Source: an uncultured Clostridia bacterium
GTDB lineage: Bacteria; Bacillota; Clostridia; Oscillospirales; Acutalibacteraceae
Length of the DNA: 64,000 nt
Direction: 5' to 3'
Assembly (NCBI GenBank): GCA_944385055.1
Contig: CALWVT010000005.1
Location: 84,188 to 148,187 of the forward strand
Below the pieces are notes generated by a model. That model was given only the letters and a program-made list of their open reading frames with translations, searched no databases and had not been told where the DNA came from. The translations under genes were made by a program, and so were the position numbers. Positions 18,207 to 25,491 of the stretch are shown here, piece by piece (the stretch's first letter is position 1; each line of letters opens with the position of its first letter).

Positions 18207-18476
18207 ATGAAGGGGATTGTGGAACAGCGGGCTGTGGAACTGGGAAAATACATCTGCGCAAACGGCGCCACCGTGCGCGCCGCGGCCAAGCGCTTTGGCA
18301 TTTCCAAGAGCACGGTCCATAAAGACGTCACCCAGCGCCTGCGCCAGATCGACCGGCCGCTGTACCGGCGCGTCCAGGGCGTGCTCGCCATCAACAAGGC
18401 ACAGCGCCACATCCGCGGCGGGCAGGCCACCAAGGAAAAATATGCGCGCCTGCGCGAAAGCCGCGGGCAAAAATAA
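18207..18476 (+). CDS. spoIIID: Stage III sporulation transcriptional regulator SpoIIID
   Basis: An 89-aa DNA-binding protein that switches mother-cell gene expression from sigmaE towards sigmaK during sporulation. The helix-turn-helix NGATVRAAAKRFGISKSTVHKDVTQRL and the tail KAQRHIRGGQATKEKY are near-diagnostic for SpoIIID. ATG 18207 follows Shine-Dalgarno TAGGAGGG by 8 nt; the open frame extends upstream to 18084 but that part overlaps the sigmaE-like promoter. spoIIQ is about 1 kb away, a neighbourhood seen in clostridia. Its presence marks the organism as a spore former. Confidence 0.96.
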   Translation: MKGIVEQRAVELGKYICANGATVRAAAKRFGISKSTVHKDVTQRLRQIDRPLYRRVQGVLAINKAQRHIRGGQATKEKYARLRESRGQK

Positions 18477-18483
18477 AGAAGAC

Positions 18484-18523
18484 GGCGCATCCTCCCCTTT
18501 GGGAATGCGCCGCCTTTGTTTTG
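18484..18523. terminator. Bidirectional terminator between spoIIID and the Usp gene
   Basis: GGCGCAT ... ATGCGCC stem with T-rich sequence on both sides: CTTTGTTTTGTTC on the plus strand, CTTCTTTATTTTT on the minus strand. It lies between two convergent genes. Confidence 0.75.
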
Positions 18524-18529
18524 TTCGGT

Positions 18530-18973
18530 TCAGCCGGACTGCGGGAGTGTCGAAAGGCGTTCGCTCGCGCCCCTGCCAGCCGGGCAGATATTGTAGATCT
18601 TTTCGTCCTTCGCGACCATCGAAATGGGCACTTTCGGCAACAGAGTGTGCAGCACTTCCACAAACCCGTTGACCGGCGCTTCCGCCATCCCGGTCACAAT
18701 ATGCTTTGCATGGGTCTGCTTTGCAAAAGCCGCCGCGATATACGGGGCCTCATCGTTAAAATACACGGTCATCTCGGCATCCGCGTCGCGGGCAGTCTGC
18801 CGTAAGTACTCCAATTCCTCGCAGTCAACGTCGCCCATTCCGCTCCTGGGCAGGACACACAGCACCTGCAGATGCGCCGTGTATTCCTGCGCGAGCAAAC
18901 GTCCCGCACGGATCAGCCGGTCACAGTCGCGCTGCCCTGTCACGCACACAAGGACAGCCGTCTCTCGGCTCAT
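18530..18973 (-). CDS. Universal stress protein-like (KdpD-type Usp fold) protein
   Basis: A 147-aa cytosolic protein with an alpha/beta Usp-like fold: a first strand and helix TAVLVCVTGQRDCDRLIRAGRLLA, a LQVLCVLP strand, then AAFAKQTHAKHIVTGMAEAP and a final VPISMVAKD strand. It resembles the Usp domain of KdpD sensor kinases more than classical UspA, and it is a stand-alone domain. The ATP-binding G-x2-G-x9-G-(S/T) pattern is not obvious. The promoter lies 265 nt upstream, giving an unusually long leader. Function unknown beyond a likely nucleotide- or stress-linked role. Confidence 0.6.
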   Translation of the reverse strand: MSRETAVLVCVTGQRDCDRLIRAGRLLAQEYTAHLQVLCVLPRSGMGDVDCEELEYLRQTARDADAEMTVYFNDEAPYIAAAFAKQTHAKHIVTGMAEAPVNGFVEVLHTLLPKVPISMVAKDEKIYNICPAGRGASERLSTLPQSG

Positions 18974-19244
18974 AAAAAAACACGCTCCTTTCTTCGTTTT
19001 CAGCATGCAGCGAACCGGACGGGCCCTAAACAAAACCGGGAGGCCCCCCCGCCGAAAAAGCACATGGATTTTCGCACATTTTCGGAAATTTTCCGCGAAA
19101 CCCGGGCAAAACCCGCCGCTTTCTGCCTCTCTACTTTTAGCATACTCAAAAAAAGCATCCGTTTTGCAAACTTCCTTTGACGATTTTTTGAATATTCTAT
19201 AAATTTTTATGGCTCCCGCCGCATGCGGAATCCTTTGCGCTCCG

Positions 19245-19273
19245 AGTATACCACATTGCTGGCGCTAAAGCAA
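19245..19273 (-). promoter_or_regulatory. Promoter of the Usp-like gene (extended -10)
   Basis: Minus strand TTGCTT (19273-19268), a 17-nt spacer and TATACT (19250-19245), preceded by TGG. Confidence 0.65.
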
Positions 19274-19322
19274 TCGAAATGGAGAAGGTTACCTGTATTT
19301 GGGCAAATTCTACTTTGCGCAT

Positions 19323-19346
19323 AAAAATGCCCGCGCGTGCGCGGGC
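19323..19346 (-). terminator. Intrinsic terminator of spoIIQ
   Basis: Minus strand GCCCGCG-CA-CGCGGGC type stem followed by ATTTTTATG, about 38 nt after the stop codon. Confidence 0.75.
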
Positions 19347-19383
19347 GATCTTTGGAACGATGCTGGAAAGCGCGAAAGGCCCT

Positions 19384-20094
19384 TCAGGATTGATACGAGG
19401 CCGGGTCCAAAAACGTGCCATCCTTTTCGACTGCAAAATGCAGGTGGGAAACCTCTTTCCGCTCACAGGGCACTTGGCCGACCGTCCCGAGCGGTTCGCC
19501 GGCGGAAAGCGTGTCGCCTTTCTGCACCAAGCAGTCCTGCAGCCCGCAGTACCAGGTTGTCAGGCCACCCGCATGCGTCAGCGCGACGGCGCGCCCCCAC
19601 AGCCCATCCTCCACAACGTCCGAAACGGTGCCGTCCGCGGCGGCCAGCACTTGCTCGCCGGCCTCCGCCTCGTAGTCGATACCGGCATGGGCACGCCAAT
19701 CCTGCATGGTCTCGTTATAAAGCGGCGTCTCGCTGAACGCGAGGGACACCGCCGCGCCCGCGACGGGGCGTTCGAGGGTTTCCACAGCCGGGGCTTCCGC
19801 CGGTTCAGCCGCGCTTTCAGATGCCGGAGCCGGTGCCGGGCGGCTGCTTTCCGGTGCCGCGCTGCTCGCTTTTGGCGCCGCGCTCGATGGCGCCGCGCTG
19901 GGGCCGGTCACGATCTGGGAAAAGCTCACCGTGGGCTGCAGGCTCTGTGCCGTGCTCGCGGCCGTATCCTGATACTCGGTCACACTGCTGTAGGCAGACC
20001 AGGCCGCCACGCCGACCGCCGCCAGGCAGACTGCCAGCGCCGCCAAAAAGCCCCTTTTGCCCCGATTGGGGGAAACGTTCGATTCTCTGTTCAC
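19384..20094 (-). CDS. spoIIQ: SpoIIQ-like M23 (LytM) family peptidase
   Basis: A 236-aa protein. A single membrane helix (FLAALAVCLAAVGVAAWSAYS, about 15-35) is followed by an Ala/Ser/Pro-rich linker and an M23 domain from about residue 125 (WRAHAGIDYEA ... SHLHFAVE). Both the HxGxD histidine and the HLH motif are present, so it may be an active endopeptidase, as in clostridial SpoIIQ and unlike the Bacillus protein. GTG 20094 is placed 8 nt after GGAGG; a TTG 15 nt upstream overlaps that site. The sigmaF-like promoter directly upstream and the nearby spoIIID support a role in the forespore-mother cell channel. Another M23 protein cannot be fully excluded. Confidence 0.8.
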   Translation of the reverse strand: MNRESNVSPNRGKRGFLAALAVCLAAVGVAAWSAYSSVTEYQDTAASTAQSLQPTVSFSQIVTGPSAAPSSAAPKASSAAPESSRPAPAPASESAAEPAEAPAVETLERPVAGAAVSLAFSETPLYNETMQDWRAHAGIDYEAEAGEQVLAAADGTVSDVVEDGLWGRAVALTHAGGLTTWYCGLQDCLVQKGDTLSAGEPLGTVGQVPCERKEVSHLHFAVEKDGTFLDPASYQS

Positions 20095-20112
20095 TCCTGC
20101 CACCTCCAACGG

Positions 20113-20142
20113 TAGTGTTGGCAGAAGCGGTGCAGATTATGC
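20113..20142 (-). promoter_or_regulatory. SigmaF-like forespore promoter of spoIIQ
   Basis: Minus strand GCATA (20142-20138), a 15-nt spacer and GCCAACACTA (20122-20113). The -10 matches the sigmaF pattern GGnnAnAnTw at all but one fixed position and the spacing is right. The -10 ends about 18 nt before the start codon, leaving a very short leader. Confidence 0.6.
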
Positions 20143-20186
20143 GAGACTGCTTCCAAAAAACGGAGCTTTTCGCGCGCAAACTGCCC

Positions 20187-20777
20187 TCAATAATAGCGGT
20201 AAAGGGCCACGACTTTCCCGAGGATCGCCACTTCCCGCGCATAAATCGGTGCATAGTCCGGATTTTCCGGCTGCAGGCGCACACGGTTTGCCTCCCGGAA
20301 AAAGCGTTTGACCGTCGCCTCCTCTTCCAGCAGTGCAACGACGATCTCACCGTTTTCGACTTCCGGCTGCTGGCGCACGATCACGATGTCGCCGTTTAAA
20401 ATGCCCGCGTCGCGCATGCTTTCCCCGCGCACATTCAGCGCAAAGTAGCGGTCGGCCGGATTGAGGCGCGGCGGCGTATACGGCAGATACCCCTCGATCT
20501 CTTCCACCGCAAGGATGGGCTGGCCGGCCGCGACCCGCCCGACAATCGGCACCTGGATCTGCCCCTCTTTCTGGGAATCCGTCAGGTGGATTGCTCGGTT
20601 TAGGCCTGCGTCGCGCGAGATCAGCCCCGCCTTTTCGAGCGACTTCAAGTGCGCGTGCACGCTGGACGTCGAGCGCAGCCCCGTCGCCGCGCAAATCTCC
20701 CGCACCGTTGGCGGCAAACCCGCTTCCGTGCGCTGGCGGACGTAATCGTATACCTTTTGCTGGCTGGCTGTCAACAT
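20187..20777 (-). CDS. lexA: LexA repressor (SOS response, self-cleaving)
   Basis: A 196-aa repressor. The N-terminal winged helix has LPPTVREICAATGLRSTSSVHAHLKSLEKAGLI with the usual recognition helix. The cleavage site is Ala84-Gly85 (VGRVAAGQP), with catalytic Ser120 (RGESMRDAGI) and Lys157 (EEATVKRFF). RecA filaments trigger autocleavage and derepress the SOS genes. An SOS box overlaps its own promoter, so it is autoregulated. No yneA- or dinB-type gene lies beside it. Confidence 0.97.
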   Translation of the reverse strand: MLTASQQKVYDYVRQRTEAGLPPTVREICAATGLRSTSSVHAHLKSLEKAGLISRDAGLNRAIHLTDSQKEGQIQVPIVGRVAAGQPILAVEEIEGYLPYTPPRLNPADRYFALNVRGESMRDAGILNGDIVIVRQQPEVENGEIVVALLEEEATVKRFFREANRVRLQPENPDYAPIYAREVAILGKVVALYRYY

Positions 20778-20806
20778 GGCCGCTCCTCCTTTTTCTTTCT
20801 GGACTC

Positions 20807-20835
20807 AGTATACCATGCTTTCCCGCAAAACGCAA
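20807..20835 (-). promoter_or_regulatory. Promoter of lexA (extended -10)
   Basis: Minus strand TTGCGT (20835-20830), a 17-nt spacer and TATACT (20812-20807), preceded by TGG. The -35 overlaps the SOS box. Confidence 0.7.
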
Positions 20836-20846
20836 ACATTTGTTTG
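20833..20846. promoter_or_regulatory. LexA operator (SOS box)
   Basis: CAAACATTTGTTTG is a palindrome with one change in each arm from the Bacillus/Clostridium box CGAAC-N4-GTTCG. It covers the lexA -35 element. Confidence 0.75.
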
Positions 20847-20918
20847 TACCCCCACATGGATATTCAATAATTCACAACGAGTTCACAAATTTTAATGAGA
20901 TTTGCACTATACTATAAG

Positions 20919-21028
20919 AGTAGTCAGGAGACGGAGCCGCACCGCTTCTTGGCGTATGTTCTACCCTCCTCAATATACCCCTCAAGCTTGGAAAAGAGCC
21001 GGACAATTTGACGTTGCCCGGCTCTTTT
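20919..21028 (+). ncRNA. Candidate small RNA with C-rich anti-Shine-Dalgarno motifs
   Basis: Upstream is TATACTATAAG at 20908-20918. Two copies of TTCACAA (20871 and 20882, one helical turn apart) lie further upstream. Downstream is the intrinsic terminator 20992-21028. Between them there is no open frame with a Shine-Dalgarno on the plus strand. The predicted RNA of about 110 nt has two C-rich single-stranded stretches (ACCCTCCTC near 20962 and ACCCCTC near 20978) that could pair with AGGAGG, as in RoxS/RsaE- or FsrA-type regulators. Promoter spacing is not ideal, and the terminator also serves the convergent gene. Speculative. Confidence 0.35.
20992..21028. terminator. Bidirectional intrinsic terminator
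   Basis: AAAAGAGCCGG pairs with CCGGCTCTTTT around a 15-nt loop; T-runs on both strands. On the minus strand it ends the membrane-protein transcript; on the plus strand it would end the candidate small RNA. Confidence 0.8.
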
Positions 21029-21046
21029 CTTCGTTTTATGTTTCGT

Positions 21047-21637
21047 TTATATGGCATTTTTCGCGCGGAAAAAGATGGCTGCACACAGGCCCGCCATCAC
21101 GGCGGCATCGAGCAGAAGCGGCACATACCCGAGGAAGAACGCCGGCAGCGGCGGCAATTGATCGTATCGCAAATAGCACCAAAGGCCGCCTAAAAGCGCC
21201 GCCGCGCACAGTCCCGCAAACAGGGCTGTGCCGCCCTTCCCAAAAAAGCCCGCGCCGTACAAGGCGTTGAGTGCGGACAGCTCGAGCACCGTCCACGCCA
21301 CGAGCAGCACCAGTTCCGTTGTGACGCGGCGCTTCCACAAAAGCGTCGTCAAAAGCAAAAGCACGACGTACGCCGCGGCACCGCCCACAACGAGCAGCGC
21401 CTGCGAAACTGGCTTTTTCCCGACCAAGCCGACGCCCGAAACCGTCAGCGCCACGCCGCCGATGCCGCACAACAGCGTGCACAGAAACAGCGCCGCCTTT
21501 CCCCCAAACGGGACTGCCGCGCTGCGGTATGGGTGGAACGCAGCGCGCCAAAAGCACACGTAAAACAGGCAGCACGCCACGAGCACCGCCTGCCCCCAAA
21601 ACAGCCGCCCCTGCGGCTGTGCAAGTGAAAGACGCAT
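21047..21637 (-). CDS. Hypothetical six-helix membrane protein
   Basis: A 196-aa, very hydrophobic protein with six likely membrane segments, for example VLVACCLFYVCFW, ALFLCTLLCGIGGVALTVSG and LFAGLCAAALLGGLWCYL. Loops are short and carry Arg/Lys on one side. No recognisable family motif. It lies 20 nt downstream of the alarmone synthetase gene and probably shares its transcript, ending at the terminator 20992-21028. Function unknown. Confidence 0.65.
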   Translation of the reverse strand: MRLSLAQPQGRLFWGQAVLVACCLFYVCFWRAAFHPYRSAAVPFGGKAALFLCTLLCGIGGVALTVSGVGLVGKKPVSQALLVVGGAAAYVVLLLLTTLLWKRRVTTELVLLVAWTVLELSALNALYGAGFFGKGGTALFAGLCAAALLGGLWCYLRYDQLPPLPAFFLGYVPLLLDAAVMAGLCAAIFFRAKNAI

Positions 21638-21657
21638 GGCGTCTCCCTCCTTTGTCG

Positions 21658-22350
21658 TTACTCCTCCAAAATGCGGTCGCGCAGTTTCTGCATGGTCAAA
21701 TCCGTCTGGGCAATCGTGTCGGCGCAGGCCTTCAGCTCCGCCGCAATCGACTGCGCTTTGGGCGAATCGTTCTTATAGCGGATCTGGTGCTCCAGGCTCG
21801 CCCAGAAATCCATCGCAACGGTGCGGATCTGGATCTCGACGCGGATGAGCTCCTTGCCCTCCGAAAAGAAGACCGGGATCTCGATAATCAGGTGCAGGCT
21901 GCGGTAGCCGTTCGGTTTCGGGTTTTGGATATAGTCCTTGCTCGCAATCAGGCGCACATCGTCCTGCTTTAAGAGCATCTGTGCGACCTCGTAGATGTTG
22001 TCGATAAACGGGCAAATCACGCGGATGCCGGCCACGTCATTTAAGTTCTGGGAGATGGCCTCCACCGTGACGGGCTTTTGCAGGCGGTTCAATTTCCGGG
22101 CGATGCTGTACGGCCGTTTCAGGCGCGACTGGATATTTTCAATCGGATTGCGCTCCGTATGCGCGGAGAGCTCGTCGTTGAGGATCTCCAATTTGGTGGT
22201 GACCTCGCGGATTGCAGAGCGGTATTTCAGCATCAATTCCTCAAACTGGATCAGATGCGTCAAAAGGTCTTCCGAGACCTCGTCCTCCTCGCGGCCGCCG
22301 AAAAAGTCCTTGAGGACTTCTTTTCGTTCTTCAGCCTGTGATGCCTGCAT
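21658..22350 (-). CDS. relQ: Small alarmone synthetase, (p)ppGpp synthetase of the RelQ/YjbM type
   Basis: A 230-aa single-domain RelA/SpoT homologue. Synthetase motifs: SRLKRPYSIARKL (ATP site), DVAGIRVICPF, YIQNPKPNGYRSLHL (GTP-binding G-loop) and VEIQIRTVAMDFWASLEH. There is no HD hydrolase, TGS or ACT domain, so it only makes (p)ppGpp. The length suits RelQ-type tetrameric enzymes, which make alarmone in response to cell-wall or other stress. It is transcribed with the small membrane protein. Confidence 0.9.
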   Translation of the reverse strand: MQASQAEERKEVLKDFFGGREEDEVSEDLLTHLIQFEELMLKYRSAIREVTTKLEILNDELSAHTERNPIENIQSRLKRPYSIARKLNRLQKPVTVEAISQNLNDVAGIRVICPFIDNIYEVAQMLLKQDDVRLIASKDYIQNPKPNGYRSLHLIIEIPVFFSEGKELIRVEIQIRTVAMDFWASLEHQIRYKNDSPKAQSIAAELKACADTIAQTDLTMQKLRDRILEE

Positions 22351-22418
22351 GCGCAGGCCCCCTTCCTTTTTTATTTACCGAGTATACCCCGCCGCCGCGG
22401 GCTTTGTCAAGCGAAAGA

Positions 22419-22450
22419 AAAGGCCGCCTTTTCGAAACAAGGCGGCCTTT
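22419..22450 (-). terminator. Intrinsic terminator after the P-type-ATPase-like gene
   Basis: AAAGGCCGCCTT pairs with AAGGCGGCCTTT (12 bp, 8-nt loop); on the minus strand it is followed by TCTTTC. Confidence 0.8.
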
Positions 22451-22463
22451 TTGGCATCAAAAA

Positions 22464-25400
22464 TTACGGTTTCTGGAAACGCGGCACCAGCCAGATTGCG
22501 ATGGACCAGAACAGTTCATACAACAATAAGCCAAGCGTGGAAACCTGCGTCGTGCCGCCGGGCTGGCAGCACAAAAATGCCACAAGCACAAAGCCCAAAA
22601 TCGCGCATACGGTCTGCATGACGACGGCAATCGTGATGTTGCCGCGCATGCGCACGCATGCCGTAACGAGGCGCATAAACGCCGTCGGCCGGCCGCGCGT
22701 CGCAATCAGGATGTTGGCATCCTTCTGCGCGTCCTTGACAAGGCCCGTATAGACCTGGCCCAGACGCTCCGGCAGCACGCGCACCGTATGGGCGTCCAAA
22801 TGGAACACCGCCGCCAAAAACGGCGCCGTCACATTCGGGTCATTCGAGCGGACAATCAGCGAAATGCCATTCTGCTCCATGCGCTGCAGTTCGGTCGCGC
22901 GGTGGCGGTCCGGCTGATACGTCATAATAAACATGGCCATGAGCTGGTTGCCGACCGCAAGGTATGTAAACTGCTTGCCGCCCTGGCGGTAGCGCTGCTC
23001 CAGGGATTCATCCGGCGGCGTAATGTTGTGGGCAATCAGCAGCCGGCGGTTGCCCAAAAACAGGCGTTTGCCGCCCACCCAGCCGGAAAGGCCCATGCCG
23101 TCCTCATAATGGACATCCTCCACCTTCGGCAGGCCGTTGCGGCTGCGCAGGATCTGCGAGAACATCGAGGCGAGCGGGCCGCCCGCCTTCTGCATCAGGG
23201 CAGCGGCATCGACGAGCGCGTCGTCGATCTGCCGGCCGCCGAACGTCTTGATGCCGTTTAAGACGACCGTCCCTTTCGGGAATAGGTCCGCCGCGTCCAC
23301 CATGACGGCGTTCGTGTCGGAGAAATACTGGACCGCCGGGAACCCGACCACCATGCCGCCGCACTGCGTGGCGACGCGGCTCAAGCGCCCGAGCGGAAGG
23401 TTGACGGAAAGCATGTTCATCAGCGGCGTGCTCACGCAGGTGGCCGCCGCGAACGCGGAAAGCGCACTCGTCACATCGCGGCGCAGCAGCAGCACGACCA
23501 AAAATAGCACCAGGCCTGCGCAGAACAGCACCGGCGCCAAGAACTGGCTGCTGCGGTCCGACGGGTCGTCGCTGTAGGAAAGGCGCAGGAAATGCTTATA
23601 AAACTTCGTCGGCCGCTGATAGGCGATGCTCGGCGTGTCAAGCGTGCAGCCTTCCGCAAGCTGCAGGGCGATGTTGTGGTCCGTATATTTTTCGGCCGCA
23701 TACTTCTTCTCCGGCGAAGCGACGAACTGAAAATTCTTATAAATGCGACGGATCATCAGGAATTTGCCGCACGTATTTAAGAACAGCGCGGCGGTCAGGA
23801 CCGACGCATACAGATGCGTCGTACCGCTCTGATAAGGGGCCTGGTTAAACAGCGCCGCAATTTCCTGGATAATCCCCACGACGCTCGCCACGGCAACGGC
23901 GCTGTCCGCATTTGCACGCAGGCGGAACAGGGCTTTTAAGCCGTTGAGGATTGTCGTGCCGCAGAAAGCCATTGCGACGGCGAGGAAAATCAGCGAACAA
24001 ATCAAATACGCCGTCATATTCATCGGCGGCAGGCCGAAAATGCCGTACTCGCCGAGGAACCCGAACACAAACTGCAGCACCATGGCGATGGCCGCAACGC
24101 TCGCGCGCAGCATCAATTCGCGCAGTTTGCCGCCTAAGTCGCTGAAGACCGAGGGCGCGTCATCCGGGCTCGTGTAGTCTTCGAGCTCTGCCTCCTTCTC
24201 ATCCGGGCGGAACGGCTCCGCCTCCTCTTCCGGCAGCGGAGACGATGCGGAAGCCTGCGGAGGGGCGGGCCGGCGGCGGCGCAAAGGCTGCTCGGGCTCC
24301 TCCTGCACGTCGCGCACCTGCGCCTTCCCTTCGAGCGTATGACGGGCAAACGGGCTGTCCTTTGCGGCGGGCAGCTCGGCCGGCTCCGGCTTTGCGGCAT
24401 GCGGCACCGGCAGCGGCGTAATATTGGAAAATGGCTTTGCCGTCTTTGCGGCATCCGCGGCGGGCGCAGACGGGGCCGGAGCCGCCGGCTTTTCCTGCAC
24501 CTTGGCAGCCTCCTCGGCTGCAGCTTCCCGCGCGGCGGCGACGGCTGCCGGGGAAGGTTTGTCCACCACGGCGCGCGGCGGCTGCAGCGGGCGTGCCGGC
24601 TTGGCCGGGGCACCATCGTGCGGGTACGTCTTGGCTTCGTTGAAAATGGGAAGCAATAGGTCATCCAGCGCAACGACATGGATCGGCGTACCGGTTGGAC
24701 GGTACGTTGCCGGGATCTGCCGGCCCTGCGCTTTGGGCTGCGGCGGGCGCGTGTGCGGCTCCTGCACGGCCGGCGGGTCCGGCAAAACGCGCGTGGAGCG
24801 CTGCGGCGGGCTCGGCTCGCGCACGGGCGCGGGCGGCGTCTGCGGATGTCCCACGCGCGGCAGGGACTTCGTGTCTACGCCGCGCTTCTCGGCAACCTTG
24901 CGGATCTCGTCCAAGCTGATGGCCGTGGTGATATTGAAAACGTCCGTCTTTGCCAGGTCCGATGCATTGGCAGCCCCTGTTTCCTTTGCGACTTCCTTGA
25001 CACGGCGGCGGCGTTCCTCGTGCATCTTTTCAAAACGCTTTTGCAGCGCCTGATCTTCCGCGTCGGGGACATCGTTTTCATCGAACAAAAATGAAAACGT
25101 CTCCGTCGGTTCGCCCACCTTCGCATTCACCTGGGGGCGGACGGGCTTAAACGAGAGCGTCTGCTCGTATTCCTTTTGGTACTCTTCCCGGGATTTCAGT
25201 TTTAACCCGTAATAGGGATCGTCTTTTTCCTCAAATCCGCCCTTCTTGCGGCGGTGTTTCCGCTTCTTTTTGGAGTCTGCCGCACGGCTTGGCGGCTCTT
25301 CCTGCGGCGCGGCGGCACGTGCCGTCTTCGGCTGCGCTTCTTTATAGGCGGTTTCCTGTTCCTGCTGCGCCCGCTCCTGCTTGGCAAGCGTAGAATACGC

Positions 25401-25481
25401 CATCGCGTCGGCCATCTGTTCCGTATCCGCCGGTTTCTTTCTTTCGGGCAGCCCCGTCTTCTTTTGCTCCATCCAATGCAT
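22464..25481 (-). CDS. P-type-ATPase-like membrane protein without canonical catalytic motifs, long disordered N-terminus
   Basis: A 1005-aa protein. Residues 1-455 are low-complexity: a Lys/Arg block near 71-82, then Pro/Ala/Glu-rich sequence. From about 460 it follows a heavy-metal P-type ATPase plan: paired helices, NADSAVAVASVVG, a TCVSTPL segment where CPC normally sits, then NAVMVDAADLFPKG aligned with the VVFDKTGTLTKG phosphorylation site. The Asp (729) is kept but KTGT is lost. GLSGWVGGKRLFLGNRRLL looks like the nucleotide-binding domain, and GISLIVRSND replaces GIxxxMLTGD. The GDGxND hinge is absent. Two C-terminal helices close it. Start MHW at 25481 avoids overlap with rlmB. Probably a pseudoenzyme or sensor; role unknown. 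Confidence 0.7.
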   Translation of the reverse strand: MHWMEQKKTGLPERKKPADTEQMADAMAYSTLAKQERAQQEQETAYKEAQPKTARAAAPQEEPPSRAADSKKKRKHRRKKGGFEEKDDPYYGLKLKSREEYQKEYEQTLSFKPVRPQVNAKVGEPTETFSFLFDENDVPDAEDQALQKRFEKMHEERRRRVKEVAKETGAANASDLAKTDVFNITTAISLDEIRKVAEKRGVDTKSLPRVGHPQTPPAPVREPSPPQRSTRVLPDPPAVQEPHTRPPQPKAQGRQIPATYRPTGTPIHVVALDDLLLPIFNEAKTYPHDGAPAKPARPLQPPRAVVDKPSPAAVAAAREAAAEEAAKVQEKPAAPAPSAPAADAAKTAKPFSNITPLPVPHAAKPEPAELPAAKDSPFARHTLEGKAQVRDVQEEPEQPLRRRRPAPPQASASSPLPEEEAEPFRPDEKEAELEDYTSPDDAPSVFSDLGGKLRELMLRASVAAIAMVLQFVFGFLGEYGIFGLPPMNMTAYLICSLIFLAVAMAFCGTTILNGLKALFRLRANADSAVAVASVVGIIQEIAALFNQAPYQSGTTHLYASVLTAALFLNTCGKFLMIRRIYKNFQFVASPEKKYAAEKYTDHNIALQLAEGCTLDTPSIAYQRPTKFYKHFLRLSYSDDPSDRSSQFLAPVLFCAGLVLFLVVLLLRRDVTSALSAFAAATCVSTPLMNMLSVNLPLGRLSRVATQCGGMVVGFPAVQYFSDTNAVMVDAADLFPKGTVVLNGIKTFGGRQIDDALVDAAALMQKAGGPLASMFSQILRSRNGLPKVEDVHYEDGMGLSGWVGGKRLFLGNRRLLIAHNITPPDESLEQRYRQGGKQFTYLAVGNQLMAMFIMTYQPDRHRATELQRMEQNGISLIVRSNDPNVTAPFLAAVFHLDAHTVRVLPERLGQVYTGLVKDAQKDANILIATRGRPTAFMRLVTACVRMRGNITIAVVMQTVCAILGFVLVAFLCCQPGGTTQVSTLGLLLYELFWSIAIWLVPRFQKP

Positions 25482-25491
25482 GCCCCGCTTT

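Larger units (their letters stand above)
18974..19383 (-). other. 410-nt gap: Usp leader and spoIIQ 3' end
   Basis: This gap holds the spoIIQ terminator (19323-19346), the Usp promoter (19245-19273) and a leader of about 265 nt. Inside the leader are a second promoter-like TATGCT (19138-19143) and A/T- and G-tracts. No riboswitch class was recognised and no coding frame is convincing. Confidence 0.5.

Noticed and set aside
18974..19238. Long Usp leader considered as a c-di-AMP or other riboswitch
   Set aside because: None of the conserved sequence blocks of known classes could be matched by eye; a covariance search would be needed.
20872..21084. A 70-codon minus-strand open frame between the membrane-protein gene and lexA
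   Set aside because: It runs through a bidirectional terminator and has no ribosome site or homology signal.
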